Below are positions 14,901-38,768 of a stretch of DNA of 64,000 nucleotides, in pieces. Origin of the DNA: Balanoglossus misakiensis (taxonomy: Eukaryota; Hemichordata); the NCBI GenBank assembly GCA_040954595.2, contig CM082581.2:5766001-5830000 (forward strand), written 5' to 3'. The position numbers were made by a program, and so were the translations under genes. How positions within the stretch are numbered: position 1 is the stretch's first letter; the number at the start of each line of letters is the position of its first letter. Below the pieces are notes generated by a model, which ran no database searches, had not been told where the DNA came from, and was given only the letters and a program-made list of their open reading frames with translations.

Positions 14901-17900
14901 GACTCCTGAGGATTTCCTTTGGGTTCACAATGGAGATTATCGCCACCATCATTGTCGGTGTTGGCGGTATCTGATATTTTTTTTTATCAAAACATTTGAT
15001 TCAAACCCAATCCAGCCATGAGTTCAGTGTTTTACCTGCGGGAGACTTGGTCCAAAAGTAACAATGTTGAAGACAGGCCGAATTTTAAAAAAAAATGTTA
15101 TCCTAATTTTGGGGACAGTACCAGTATATTGATGGAATTAACTAAACTCTGCAGCTTTTATTTGCAATCAAGAGAGCAAAAATTAGCAACAGAAATGGCG
15201 CTTTTTAATCCGTACCACCTAGTTTCTTGTTCTATCACCATGGGCTTGTTGACATGCCCTGTATTCAGCCAGTAAATGCTGCCTGCATTTTCAACAATAA
15301 CAATGCTGACGGTACAACTACTAGCTGAATAGAAGATGAAAACAACTAGAAACGGTGGCTGATTCACATGGCAAAAATACATGCAGTGAAGAAAAGAAGA
15401 AGCAAACAATATACAACTGCAGAATGTCACTATGCTGGTACCAATATCCCAAAACAACTTTTCAAATTGGCAACTTTTGTTAAAATTTTAGCAAGTTTAG
15501 TTCACATCATAATTACCACAATATGATAACCGTCAAAATTCTGAGCTCTGAATGGAATAATTTTCTATTGTTTGAACAAACATCTGTTTTCCTTTGTTGT
15601 GGTATAGCTGTCATATTTGAACACACTTAGCAACAATGTTCGCCACAGTTCCATTCAAGTTCTGCTGTTGCAAAACAAAAGCATTTCAAACCCTACTCCA
15701 CTGTCCAAGTCTGTCATTAATTATTCGTGATAAATAAACCCATCAGGCGATGGACGCATATGTCAAATTTTTTATTCAAATTCATCAAACTCTCTCATCG
15801 TCACAATTATTTCGTGGCATGTTTCACTCAGTTCGCTGATGCGCAGTTTCCTGGGAATTTTCCAAAAAACGAAGCAAATCCCTGTCAGTTAGATCATCGC
15901 GCCATGCAAGTAATCCCTGGATTGCTTTATCTTCAGAAAACCACATTATCCGCCCGAGTGGACACAAACACACAATTCTCCCATAGCTAAACCACACATC
16001 TTTCTTGTCAGCATCTCAACCTCAGTGTTAGGGGAGAACCATTTCATTTCGGGGTGGGGGGGGGGGGTGGAGAATTTAGGTATGTCAGCAAAAAATTGTT
16101 TCAGCCACTATTACATATCCTTCTTTTTTTCAAGGCATTGCAGAAGAATTTGTTTTCTTAGGCACCATCTGCCAATTATTTTTTTAAATCAACCCCCCCC
16201 CCCCTCTCCTGAGAAATCAAATGGTTCTCCCCTCATCTTTCCCATGATGCAAATCTTTAAGGTGGCTATGTCAATGACATGCATCACTATCTTAAAACTA
16301 ACCCCACTGACCAAGAAGATTTCAAATTACACGATTTTGTCTTGTTTTTCAAAAAAAGATCATTAAAACGATAAGCATTGAGCTATTGTATTACAAGATG
16401 AGATAACCCTAATGAGGTCAACAACTTTGACGTCTGAGAACACAGTCAGTTTAGTTTGGTATTGTGGCTACCCATTGTCGCTAGGCAACAGTTGACAGAT
16501 AACCATCCTCGAATTCTGGCTTTGCACCAACAGCGCTAGATATACTGATTAGTCCGGTCTTTGTCCGGAAGTGCGGGGACTAAAAATACCAGGAGTCAGA
16601 AATCCATAGATTGTTTGCATGCAGAGCAATGTGTGTGTGCTTGGAACCTTGCCAGTGACTGCAAACCAACATGTGTGTGAAATCACCTGAAACCAAAGAA
16701 CTGACAATGCACATCTGGTTGCTAGGTGACACTGGCGAAGCTCTAACCACTTGTACTTGAAATTGGCTATTTTTGTTATTTTCTGCGCCCATTTGGCTTC
16801 AAGCGCCGTTGTTGGAATGTTCAATAACCTTCACATCCGTCTGTCTTCTGTTTTTCGCTGTGAATATTTTTACAGAATCACAGACAGCGTACACAAATTT
16901 GCCGTGGCAACTGTCGTAATTTGAATCCTTCAATGTCATTTAATTAATTAAACCCTTTTTTTTTCTGAGTAGGATGTCAACTTTGACATAGAGAACAATG
17001 GAGTTGGATCAAGATGTAGTGAAAAGGTACTGTAGATCGAGCAACCAATGATTGTATAATGCATCTGTTCACAGCACAACGTACTGACAGTATAACACAA
17101 CACAACACAACACGGCACAGTAACAAGGCAGCAAGCAGAACCAGCCAACAAAACCAGGAACTGGACAGTTGCTTGACCCTGGTATGACCTTTGCATCCTG
17201 GTACTTCTAATGGATTTTGCACATCCCTCAGTATAGAGCTTTTCTAGCTGAGTGGCACTGGCAGGCAAGAACAATGCCTATTTTCCTTCTAGAATTTGAC
17301 ACCAATTCATTACTCATTATTCTCTGACACAACTGCTAGGATGTAAGGTCAAGTAGGGTCACACAAAGGGACTGCTTCCTGGTCGATATCCTGGGTTTGT
17401 TCTGATTGCATGGCCTTGAAAAAATTTCGACAAAACATGAGGTTTTATGTATCTTTTACCGTTTCCTTGAGTTTATTTTGTTCCAAAACCTGAAAAGAAA
17501 TCTTGAAGTTTCATAATTGATATACACAGTTCCTTATCGAGTATAAAAAATGCAATATTCCATCAAAATTAGCACAGCTTATAACGGTCGACAAATAGCC
17601 ATTACCACGTGTTAATGCACCCCTCATTTCCATTGCACACTTTCTGTGAAAAACACTGAGGTCTTTTGACCTGTGTTTGACAATTTGTACGTTCTTTGTG
17701 TGCCTGTGCGTTATCTGCATTCACATCTTCCAACAATCTCCCTAGTTGTCCTAATTCAAAATGAAGCAAGGTCATACAGGGAGACTACAAGCCGATTACA
17801 AACACCGATAGTAGAAGATATTTCACCGAGCAGAGAAATTTATGCATGTGGGGCACTGCAGCTATCCTTCCATGTTATTTTTGGGTGATTTTTGTCCCCG

Positions 17901-19194
17901 TTGACTGAAAAATGCTGAAGGCTGTGGTTCTTCAAATATCAACTCATACCGGCTTGCACTATGATGACGTAAAAATCTCAGCACACTGAAGGCAATTTCT
18001 GGTATGTAAATTAGGTCACTGTTGTGTTTGCAGAGAGTGTGAGAGAAAGTCTCCATCACTTGAGTTCACCACGTTTCAGTAAGAAGAATATGAATGATCG
18101 CCAACATGAAAGGAAATATCTAAAAGGACAAAATAAGTGACGTTATCCATATAAATACCTAGGGGTTGACAATGTCAACATAACATATGCAAAAACAATT
18201 GCACTTTTCAGATATGCTGTAAATGAGACGAGACTAGCTTCAGACCCTAACACAGGGAGCCCATTAAGGGCTTACTTATCTCTCACAAGGAACTACCCAT
18301 TAACAACTTTGTGAATATGTAAATTTCGTGACAGCAAATCTTGCAAGCCTGAGGTTTTATTGAGCCTTCTCCGACACCTGCCCATTTCTGGCGAATTCTG
18401 CACTTGAAATTGTCACAAAGGTATTAAAAAGCGATTGCTAGGACTATAGAGCCTAAATATGCACATACATTATAATTATATGCCCCACTGCCCCAATCAC
18501 TGATTGAGTCACGGATAACATTTTGTGGATTGGCATTTTGTAGGAGAAAAATGTGTGTTGCTTGTAAAATTTGCACTTCATGAGATATATAGAGTTCTAA
18601 AAATTTTCCACAGATTTTGACATTTCTATAAGATTCAATAGGAATAGGGTAAAAAATTACATAGAAATGTAAAGTCATTCATAGAAATTCCATAAATTTC
18701 ACTAGAAATTCTATAGGCTACAGAATTCTATAGATGTTTATAAAATGTTTTTGTAAAAGTATGCATTGACCCTGTCAAACTGGTTTGGAAGAAAAGTTTT
18801 AGATGATGTCATAGGTCACCAGATCAGGGTGCAAAGGTTACACAAACTTTTGCAGACTGACAGATGGCCAGATTGTTTTTAGGGGCATTTGTCCCAAATC
18901 TTGTAAGAAAATTCTTGTCTGGTTTTGAAACTAGGCAATGCCATAAGAAAGAAATCTTATCAGAAAGAAATTGTGCGTTTTCCATTGAATCCTCAAACAT
19001 CTTTAGAAATGTTCCAAGGATGCAAATTTTAAGTTAAAATACAATGCAAAGCACACTCACCAAAAAAGAGTTTTGAAAGTCCCCCATTTTGTGATTTTTG
19101 TGTCCTTTAAAATGTGAGTTACACTTACAACTCAAACAGTGTACTCTCACTATTGTCCAATAAAAGATCTTGGAGCTGTAAATTGTTCTCACTG
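8901..19194. other. Gene-poor intergenic stretch
   Basis: No exon with both splice signals and a recognisable domain was found on either strand. The stretch holds short simple repeats (ATAC at 9276-9299, ATG/ATC-rich at 9583-9680), several poly-C runs, and the G-rich minisatellite at 13415-13454. The longer open frames here (12560-12787 minus, 14647-15021 plus, 15158-15457 minus) look like chance frames. A noncoding RNA or enhancers could be present but are not visible by eye. Confidence 0.45.
13415..13454 (+). repeat. GGGGGA minisatellite with G-quadruplex potential
   Basis: Six or more tracts of four to five G are separated by single A residues. The strand satisfies the simple G-quadruplex pattern several times over. 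The poly-proline and poly-glycine open frames across it are artefacts of the repeat. Confidence 0.85.
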
Positions 19195-21170
19195 CTATTG
19201 CAAAGGCCAGACTTGTTTCGGTCCCTTCCACTCAAATAAACCCCACATCAATCCCTTCTCTCGTTCCATTTTATACCCAAGACAATGCGACACATACCTC
19301 ACTTTGTGCATGACTCGGTCTCGGTTGCGGTGCTGGTGACCGTGAACGTGAACTCGGGACCCCAGCCGCCGGATCTGGGCCTCCAGAAGTTTGCACCCGG
19401 CGAAGCGCGTGAAGTTGAAGCCGTCGGCGGCGCCCTGACGCTGCAGCTTCATGTCGGGGATGGACAGCAGCCGCCGCTCCCTCTCGACGGCCTCGTCGTC
19501 TTCCTTGTACGCCAGGATCAGGTCGGACCGCGGCAGGAAGTGGCTGAAGCTGATGACGGGGACGTCGTACCGCTTGACGCGCTCCTCGTTGAGCGCCGCG
19601 AAGTACTTCGACTTGGTGGTGTCCAGGTGCGGCCACGCGCAGTAGTGGTTGTCCATCCACATCTTGTTCATCTTGTCCACGTCTTCCGGGTGCGGTCCGC
19701 GGATGTACAAGGAATCGTCCAGGTCCTCCTCCGGCGTGGAATACCAGGAGTGCAGCGGAACGATCATGACGTCTTCTCCCTCGTCGATCTCGACTTTCGC
19801 CGGTTTAGTGTGGACGCCGATCGACTGACACATTGACAAGATATCATGGAATTTGACAATCGAATCCTTGAAGGTGGGACTGGATCTTCGTGGGTCTTTT
19901 CTTAGCCATAATTCATGATTACCTGTGGAAAATGCAACATAAATTGACTTTAGTATGAGTCATTGAGTTTCTCTATACAAATGACAAACAGCTAGAAATT
20001 AAAAGTGTTACTACAGTCAAACCTTTGTTAGTGTCCACCTCTATACAGTGAAAACCTGTCTATAGTGGCCAATTTGTTAAAGTCCTTGGGCAATTTACAT
20101 GTGCTTTAATGGACCTGTCTATAAAAGCCACCTTTTTATAAAGAACATTTTAGGAAAGCCCCTTTGACCCTGTGATACATGTATACATGTACTAGTTCTT
20201 GAGACTGAAGAAAAAGTATATTACCCTATAGAGGGCAGTCTACAACACAACACAACACACACATCATTCAGTGACTCTGAGTAGCCAGCCATGCATATAC
20301 AATTCTTGTAAATCATAAAAAGATAGGTACTTTGTGTGTAGGGTTAAATCTTCATGTTTGATTTACTGTCCAAAAAGCAACAAGTCTCTCTTTTCTTTCC
20401 ATTATGGTAACGCTTGGCTTTAATACTGGGATGTGAAGATGTATTGTTGTGCTTTCTTTTGCAATGTGGTATCTTGATATGCGTGCTCTGTTCTATTCTT
20501 TGCAATGTGAAGTCAACTATCACCTCTGTTTTGTCGACACTTAAATCCAAGTTATTATTCATCCACCAATCCAAAGTAGTCTCTATCCATGCATCTTTTT
20601 CATCAGACTAATATGGAGGGCGCTCTCAGTGACTATGTACAAACATACACAAGCATTGAAATGAACAAGCTGATCAAGCTATCACTAATAAGATAGCCTT
20701 GGGTTAACTATCCGCCAAGCAAGAGGGTCTACTTCTGGTTCCGCGACATTGATTCCGCTCCTGCAGTATTACTTAACAAATTTTGTTGGAAACACCTGGA
20801 TAAACGATGGCGCTCCTACATCACGTGCCGTTATATACTAGTACATGACCCCCCCCCCTCCCTTAGCGAATCGTCTTTAGATCATTGACATGCATGCCTT
20901 ACCTGGAACATAAAACACAGAGTTGAATTTCTTCTGAAGCAATACCAGCGTGGCTTCCAGTAGAGGTAGATTGTCTGTCACATCGCCGGCAACAATCAGT
21001 ACATCGCTTCTGTAGTCGTGATCAGACCATTTTTCAATCCACTTGAAGTTTTCAGGATGGTCCACGTGGAGGTCTGAAATGGCAAATACTCGTCGGCGAA
21101 TCATCTTCAAATGTATCTGCTTGGTACAGCCGTGAAGTCGGTTTGAAAATTCAAGCACGGACCTCCACAT
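19195..21170 (-). CDS. Calcineurin-like metallophosphoesterase (2 exons)
   Basis: Predicted metal-dependent phosphoesterase; substrate unknown. Exons are 20903-21170 and 19195-19922. The donor follows CCAG and the acceptor splits a glycine codon, restoring the GNHE motif across the junction. The 331-aa product carries all five metallophosphatase motifs: DLH at D33/H35, GD at G62-D63, GNHE at 90-93, a metal-binding H217 in SFSHFLP, and GHQH at 284-287. No signal peptide or membrane segment is seen. The start is uncertain: I used ATG 21170, but M23 (just before IRRRVFAISDLH) is also possible, and an AG just upstream could be an acceptor from another exon. Exon 2 from about 19310 to 19830 is far richer in GC and CpG than its surroundings, producing a long antisense open frame that I reject. 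I did not recognise a named vertebrate orthologue. It sits between MXD and Vax. Confidence 0.87.
20010..20140. repeat. Possible dispersed repeat fragment in phosphoesterase intron
   Basis: This part of the intron has internally similar phrases (CTCTATACAGTGAAAACCTG and a later CTGTCTATAAAAGCCAC), giving it the look of a degraded transposon fragment. Family and boundaries are not determined. Confidence 0.3.
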
Positions 21171-21494
21171 AACCTGACACGAACAAAACAGGATGCCGGT
21201 ATTTCACAACGATACCAGCAACTTGCTTCATACCCGGAAAACATACTGTGTAAAGTGTAAAAACAGGTCAAAGGTTAATCCGCACCACGAGGTTCTGAAG
21301 GAGAAAGACAATACATTTGTATGTTGCAAAAAATCGGGTTCCATTGAGTGAAAAGTGACATAATGTTTGGAAACCCATAGTACAAGCACATATCCATGAA
21401 ACATGCAACATGACGATGCAAATGTACGGACAGACTTTGTTGCTTTGAATATATAGTTAAAAACTATGCACGTCGTCAGCTTGCCTAGTAGCTC

Positions 21495-21566
21495 GCCGTG
21501 ATCGTCTAGTGGTTAGGACATTGCGTTGTGGCCGCAATAACCCAGGTTCGAATCCTGGTCTCGGCA
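21495..21566 (+). tRNA. tRNA-His (anticodon GTG)
   Basis: Cloverleaf visible by eye. The acceptor 5' side is GCCGTGA. The D arm is closed by GTC/GAC around TAGTGGTTAG. The anticodon stem TTGCG/CGCAA holds loop TTGTGGC with anticodon GTG, and the T arm CCAGG/CCTGG holds TTCGAAT. The discriminator is A. Position -1 is C, as expected if the extra 5' G is added after transcription. One T-T mismatch occurs at acceptor pair 5:68, where the usual animal sequence has T-A, so slight decay is possible. No intron is present. Confidence 0.9.
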
Positions 21567-22505
21567 TTATCGTAGCGGGTAATGTTACGGCATTGGCAAG
21601 TATTTTTTGGATATATTTTTTTACCCTCCTTTTTTTCTTCCTTTTCTTTTTATTTGCTCGACAGGGAGATTATTTCCCGTTTTGAGGGGCCTGTTTTTAT
21701 TTCTTCACACTTTTTTTACACTCGCGAGCTGATCCCGGAATGACAAAGGATCTCGAACATATCAACGTAGATGGCGCTAAGGCGATTAGTGTACTCTCAG
21801 CACACTTTCAACATATTCAAAACATGCAGATCGCAATTTTTTTAAATTTTCGGCTGCCAATGTCAAATTGTGGTCGAGTCAACGACCCTTACGAGATGAT
21901 TTTTTTAAAGTCAGTTCGTCTTGTGCATAGATATCGCAAAGGGAATTTGTAATTATCGGGATAGAGAGAAGAGTTTTCATCTCGCTACTTCTATCTGTAA
22001 ACCACTTTGCAATTGACTTATACGATCAATCGATCTCCTAAATCATTACTAGTAAAATATATACCAACAACGACGGCGTTGGCTTAAAATAGGCAAAAAT
22101 AGGCCCTTTTTACTCCGAGATATAGAAAATTTAAGAACTCACATGTGATGAGGCAACTTAGTGGTCACCAAATACCTCACATATAACTCATGAGATACAC
22201 CGACCATCGCAGTCTTTTAAACTGTGACAGAATTATTGTAAAATTAACTTGCATGTCAATTTTATTCCGCGTCGAATCATCAAACTTGAATTTACTGTCG
22301 CCCACCAACGATGTTTTGAAAGCACAACCAGTAATTAAACCGTTGTCTAAAATTAAAATAAAAAAGCTAGCTAATTAATAAAACGAGTAACTGTTGTAAA
22401 AGAATAGCTTGTCAAAATAATTTCTCTCCGTCTTTCAGAAAACAAAATGTCTCCTGCAACATCATGCTCTCCTTTGTCAGTGCAATTACGTCAATATTTA
22501 TACAT

Positions 22506-22569
22506 CGCTAATGAGTTGTAATTAGCGGTTTCCAATGAAAGCCTCCACCGGGAGATGTGTTAATTAGCG
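22506..22569. promoter_or_regulatory. Cluster of TAATTAGCG homeodomain-type motifs upstream of Vax
   Basis: The same nonamer TAATTAGCG occurs at 22519-22527 and 22561-22569, and an inverted CGCTAAT lies at 22506-22512. TAATTA is the generic core for Q50 homeodomains, the class to which Vax belongs. The cluster is about 3.2 kb upstream of the Vax start. Function is inferred from motif content only. Confidence 0.3.
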
Positions 22570-22741
22570 TTTCAAAGCAAAATTTCCTTTATAAAGCACT
22601 GGTCATAATGGGTATGATTTGAGTTTGCTAAAGTGAAAAAAAAATATCAAACTTAAACAGTGATTGGCAAGTGACCCACAGGAGAAAGGAATGACGAACT
22701 TCGAAATAAAACTCTCGGGAGAGTAAACGTTTCATTGTGTT

Positions 22742-22888
<147 letters not shown>

Positions 22889-24580
22889 GTCTGGGTTTTC
22901 CTACTTTTTAGGGGGTTTGAAACGTAAGCCGCATACATAAAATGCCAAAATAGCAATCGTTCATTTGATCATAGACATCTACTGTCTATGATTTGATAAA
23001 CTTTCACAGCGTACGCTTAATTACAAAAGAGTTCAACAAGTTTCTCACAGTTGCTGCGTGCGCAATACAAGTATGACAGCGGCCGTCAATGTTGTGGAAA
23101 CAACGACAATTTGTGGTCCATTGTACTATTGGGCAGATCGTTAAATCAGTTTCGGTGCGCGAAAACTCGACTTGTAAACTTGTTCAGACCCCAGAATTTG
23201 TCTTCGAATATTAGTCAAGTCTTTTCCGTACAAAGTTTCATAAGAATACCAGATAATTGTGTCTCAAATCTGTTGAAATTTCCGCAAACTTGGATGCGAT
23301 GTAAACCCTCGAAAACAGCGGCAGTCTTCTGCAGCTACTCGTCTCTCTGTCAAAACACAACATTTTTTTCTTGCTGAATAGAGCGATTAATTCACAGAGA
23401 AACCCTGGACCATCGGACCTGGGGCTTGGGTACCGTTATGTTCTCACGCTGCCACACCGGGAACACGTTTGTCCGGGAACAATGACCGGGAATTCGCTTA
23501 TTCAGCTCGGGCACAGGCAGGGGTCTCTTTGGTATTTGGACGTTCTCCCGTACACAGCCAGACGCACGGTATAAACCGGCGCCGCAAGTTGGCAACACAA
23601 GGAGAGGGGCGTGTAATGGGAGGAGGGAGGGCGGGCGACACGGGGGGAAATGTGCCCACAAGAAGAGGATAAAATATCAAACAAATTAATTCAAATAAAA
23701 GCGTTGGTATATTTCTTGCCGAGAGAGAAAAAAAGAGCAAAATCAATAATGAGGAATAGACGACAACGTGTTGTCTGCAACAAAGAACATTTAAAAAATT
23801 GAATTCATATTGACGTGTATAGAATCACTGCGTCAAGGCCGGTCCTGTACGCGCCACAACATACAATGACTTTAACTTCCCTCGTTAACTTAAAGATCTG
23901 TCACCGTTAACTCAAAATCAGCTGTTTTGTCAGAATGACAAAAAACTTCCATCTTATATTGTTATTGGGTCATCGTAATGTCACCGTTTTGTTATCACGT
24001 TCTAGTAAGACCACCGTGCCAGCAATGCCATATCAAATTAGATTTATTAATTTTACCCAAGGGTTTGTACTAGTAGATAGATTCCGATTTGTCAAACCTC
24101 GGTGCATTTTACATAACTCTACATCTACATGAAATAATTACTTTAAATTATGTTAATCACCTAGAACACACAAACTTTGATTTATCCGATTAAACCACGT
24201 TCTTTTCGTGACGTCATCTCCTGCGGTGCGGTATGACGTGGGATATTTTTTTTTCAGTTTCTGTAATGAGAAGACAGTGTTATTCGTTCACGTGCTCTTG
24301 GCTTAAAATTGAGATCGAATTGCCGTTTATTTGTTTGTTTATTTTCTTCAACGTCTTTCACCCGCTACGACCAATTTAGTAGCTTTCCGGTAATACATTC
24401 AATTTTCAGACAACTAGTACTTGTCGGGGATTCACTGTTTAGTAAGTGATTTTTGTCGCTAAGTGTTGTGCTCGAGTCCTGTACGCTTCGGGTTTTTTTG
24501 GTAGTGAAGACATACGAACAATGAGCTTTTTTCACATGGGTTGCGTCGGTTCTGAACTGAGTGACTGATATTCGCACACC

Positions 24581-24791
24581 GTATACTCCAATCCGATTAA
24601 AATCAGATGTAGGGAACGGCGACGTGTTTTTTTTTATGCTGTCGCCTGGCACATGCGCGATTTCAACGGGGGCTTCAGTGGGAGTGACCGTGGTCAGATG
24701 TAGTGTGAGGTGACAGCATAAAAAACACCGTACCGCGTAAGTAAGAGACGTCGCCGTTCCCTACGTCTGATTTTAATCAGCTTGGGTATAC
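24581..24791. mobile_element. MITE with 30-bp terminal inverted repeats
   Basis: Inverted arms at 24595-24624 and 24749-24778 match at 29 of 30 positions, starting GATTAAAATCAGA and ending GGCGACG. A GTATAC flanks each side (24581-24586 and 24786-24791) and may belong to the ends or to a target duplication, so the exact boundary is uncertain. A single arm recurs at 62689-62718 and a degraded one near 43600-43638, supporting a dispersed family. There is no coding capacity. Confidence 0.7.
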
Positions 24792-25789
24792 TCCTACCGC
24801 TTAGGGCTGGCCACGGCCACATAGAGGGACGGTGGGCTGGCAAACGGGGGCCCTAGAGTCGAATGCAAATTCGCCAATTAGCTCACACAACAAAACTGTT
24901 AATGTGACAATGGCCCTAACCAAACAAAAAGGTGAGTTGAACAACTCCTTTCAGACTTGCGATGTCAAGAAAATAAGCATTGGAGACATCCCAATGGCAA
25001 ACGGACAGGTATTGTCAGGGAATCATTTAACATTAATTTCTAAAGAAAACCACGAAGCAACGCCGAAGCCCGCGCTCAGCCATGCAGCCGCGATGGAATA
25101 GCGGTAATTTCGGTTGGGGTCGTGGGTAAATCGAAGACGGTTTTGATTTTAGGTCGCTGGTCAAACTTGCGGTGGCGATGAATTATTTTATTGCTTTTAA
25201 AGCTGTATCTGTGGTAGAGGATGAAGCACATTTTTCTCTCTCTCTTTCTCTCGAGAAATGCTTTGTTACGTAGTGTCTGATCCCTGCGTACAGCGGTGGG
25301 CGTTTTGGTGTAATTAACGCCAACAATGCACGGGTCTTCTTCCTGCCAGACTCGCCCGGCCACATTGTCCGTACTCACAAACAAGGTGACTCCAGCAATT
25401 ACGCCATAGGCACGATACAAGTCGCTGCCACACCAACGTTCCAAAGGAAGGCATTCAGGCTATTCAGCGGTCGATTGTGAAGAATCTGCCCGCTAGTAGA
25501 GGCTTAAGAGCCGTGAGCTGATTACGGTGGCCAATGAAGGGAACAGCAATAGAATAGATTCGCTTGTCACTCATCGATGACATGACAGCCCGAACACAAA
25601 ACAGAAGGAGCAACCGACACTGACAGCTACAGCGTTGTGTGTTGGGCGACCAGACGGGACCTACTAACGCCTATCACACACAAAAAACCTATATCATAAG
25701 CCTTGTCACTTTTCGGAGAGTCAGTCGCCATCTGCGGGGTCAGATCTTGTATCTTCTTTTTTTTTTAATATTTCCCCCAGCGAACAGCC

Positions 25790-36327
<10,538 letters not shown>

Positions 36328-38744
36328 AACTTCAGAAAATCCGTCCGGTTTCGTCTTTCAACAACTTAAACTTCATACAGTCTTATACAGAGAGCAACAG
36401 GACACCTGTAATGAACTTATAAAAATACAATTGCGATGCGATACTTTTGTAACTTTCCATTTCTCTTTTGATACGAAGAACTGAAAAAATTATCTTTCAC
36501 GAGACTTTAAGTTTATTTGTGATGCACTGTGTCATTTAATGATGTGGACATACTCCGTGCCAGCAGACGACGGAACTTCGGGAAGGTGGAGCAAGATAGC
36601 ACGCTGAATGCTATTACATGATGACCCTACAGACCTGATACGAGTCGGCAACTACGTCGAATGGTGTGTAAGTGGGCACCATACCTGACCAACACCGTAT
36701 AGTATGTAGATTGACATTTTTGTGCGGTTTTAGACGTATACACGGGCAAACGTTGCGACACGGGAGTTTTAAATGATCATGTGACAAAATATATTTCTAT
36801 AAAGATCAAGTTGCTCTCATGAGAACGCGAATGAAAGTTTGCTCTCAATTACCTATCTTATGGTACGTCGTCGTGACAAAGATGTTTTGACGGTTCAAAT
36901 CTCTCGGTTACATCGCTTCCAGAATGATTGTCTCAGTCTTCCAAATAAACAGTGGTTAAAAAGGGGGGAATCAGAATGTAAAAATTAAACGTTAAATGGT
37001 TTTAAAAATACAATGCAAAGTATTTACAATTTAGTTTCAGGTGAGAATCATAAACCAAGTCAGTATTATTGAATGTATGTCAAGTAAGCATATATTGCCC
37101 CCACAGTGTTTTGGCCCGGGGTGGGGCTTATCTGGAGGACGGGGTCGCATCCAAAATGTCAGAGAACAAAGGTCGCCCGAATTTCGGAGATACATGTAGG
37201 AAATCACACCACTTTGAGAAAGAGACTGTATGTCGACGACTCAAGGAAGCATTTTGACATGAATTCAGCACACATGAAATGTGCTGCTGGGGGACGGCGA
37301 AGCAGTTGCATGCATCGGATACTCTGTCACTGCTCGCCAACAATTAATGTGGGTGAATATGTGATAACCATAGTTCGGCTGTAGAGAGGCATTTTACTAG
37401 TACTTACAAACAGAGAGCGTAGTTTTCTCGTAAACAGTAGAACGTTGTCATCTTTGCCGGCACGGTATCGTATTTGTCGGCCGAAATATTGTTCGAAATC
37501 ACCAGATGGCCTTAAGTAACAGAAACTGATTTCTTCATTAACCAGTTTGAAGACGTAGACCTTGTATTCCTAAACTGTGAAATTCTAGGGGAACGTGATA
37601 TTTCTCCAATGCAACTTTTTATACTGCCGGAATATCAATAAGATAATGACAAGATCGTGTTCTGTCGATTATCAACTTTATATGACTAATTTTATATTTT
37701 ACTACATTTCATACGGTTGTCAAAACAACAGGACAGAAAGCGAATATCTTTCACAAGTCTTACACTGGTTAACACTTTATCATCATTCTTAGTTTCTTTT
37801 TTCATGTATGTGTTTATCTGAATATATAATACACTTCAACCATTAGATGGAAGAATCTCAAAATTGGACTTGTAACCAAAGCAAAAAGCGATGTTTGACG
37901 CTGCGGGATTTAGAGAGATGGATGTAACATTACAATTACTGCAAGAACGCAGTCGGAAATTTCATCTCTGATCAAAATATCAAGGAATATTTCATAAGTT
38001 ATAGCAGGCTTAACAGTTACTGTATTTAGCTCTAGTAAGGACAGGTGGAAATGACACTGCTATAAATTGAATAAATAGTTTATGCCAACACTTTTACCAG
38101 ATGGACTGTGCTGTCGTTTTTAAAGGATAAGAGCCCTCATCATTGCGTTGTGTACTTGTTTGAAAACTTCGGAAATGCAATTATGCCGGAATAGAATACC
38201 GTCCGTACGGATTCGTGCAACGGACGTCTTCGATTGTCAACCTGGCATCACATGCCCAGTCTGTGTGTATATCTGCGTAGCATTGGATGTGAGGAGTGTG
38301 GGGACCCGACCACCAGCATTACAACACCTCGACTGGGTTCCTCCGTCCCTCTTTATGTCCATTGTGGCGGGCAATTGTCTCAGTGGATAAAGGAGCGTCG
38401 GACCACCTCCCAAGCAGTCCTCTAAAGGGTTTCTGTGCTGCATAGGCTGCCTATTTATTAGCCGGGGACTTGTGACTGGGTCGCAGCGATCAATCAAAAC
38501 TAACAAGCCGGCTACCGCATCAATCGCGCAGACGTCACCCCATTCAAGCGCATGCCCTAAGCCCCTCAATGAGCCTAACACCGTCAATGAAACAAAAAGT
38601 TTAGCATTACCGGGCCAGCCTCCTTCTAACAGTCGTGATTACGCCGCCCTTTTCTTCCTATACCCTTAATGACCCCCCTTTACGACGCTCGGCCATTGTG
38701 TTGTGGGCTATGGCCAGCTGTCAATAATAGCGCCAGAATTGGCT

Positions 38745-38768
38745 CCAAATGACAATTAGGTGATTTGG
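38745..38768. promoter_or_regulatory. 24-bp palindrome with AATTAG core downstream of Vax
   Basis: CCAAATGAC and GTGATTTGG are inverted copies (8 of 9 pairs) around AATTAG. The surrounding 200 bp also contain CAGCTGTCAATAA and GACGTCACC. This could be a homeodomain dimer site and a Vax-associated enhancer. It is a weak call made on motifs alone. Confidence 0.25.

Noticed and set aside
14647-15021. 124-aa plus-strand open frame in the MXD-phosphoesterase interval
   Set aside because: Composition and content look random, with a poly-T-derived Phe run and no domain or splice evidence.
19285-19836. 183-aa plus-strand open frame opposite the phosphoesterase
   Set aside because: It is antisense to a clear metallophosphoesterase exon and arises from its high GC content, which removes stop codons. 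It has no family features.
24832-25101. 89-aa open frame upstream of Vax
   Set aside because: No recognisable domain, no clear splice partner and no second copy. Kept only as possible regulatory DNA.
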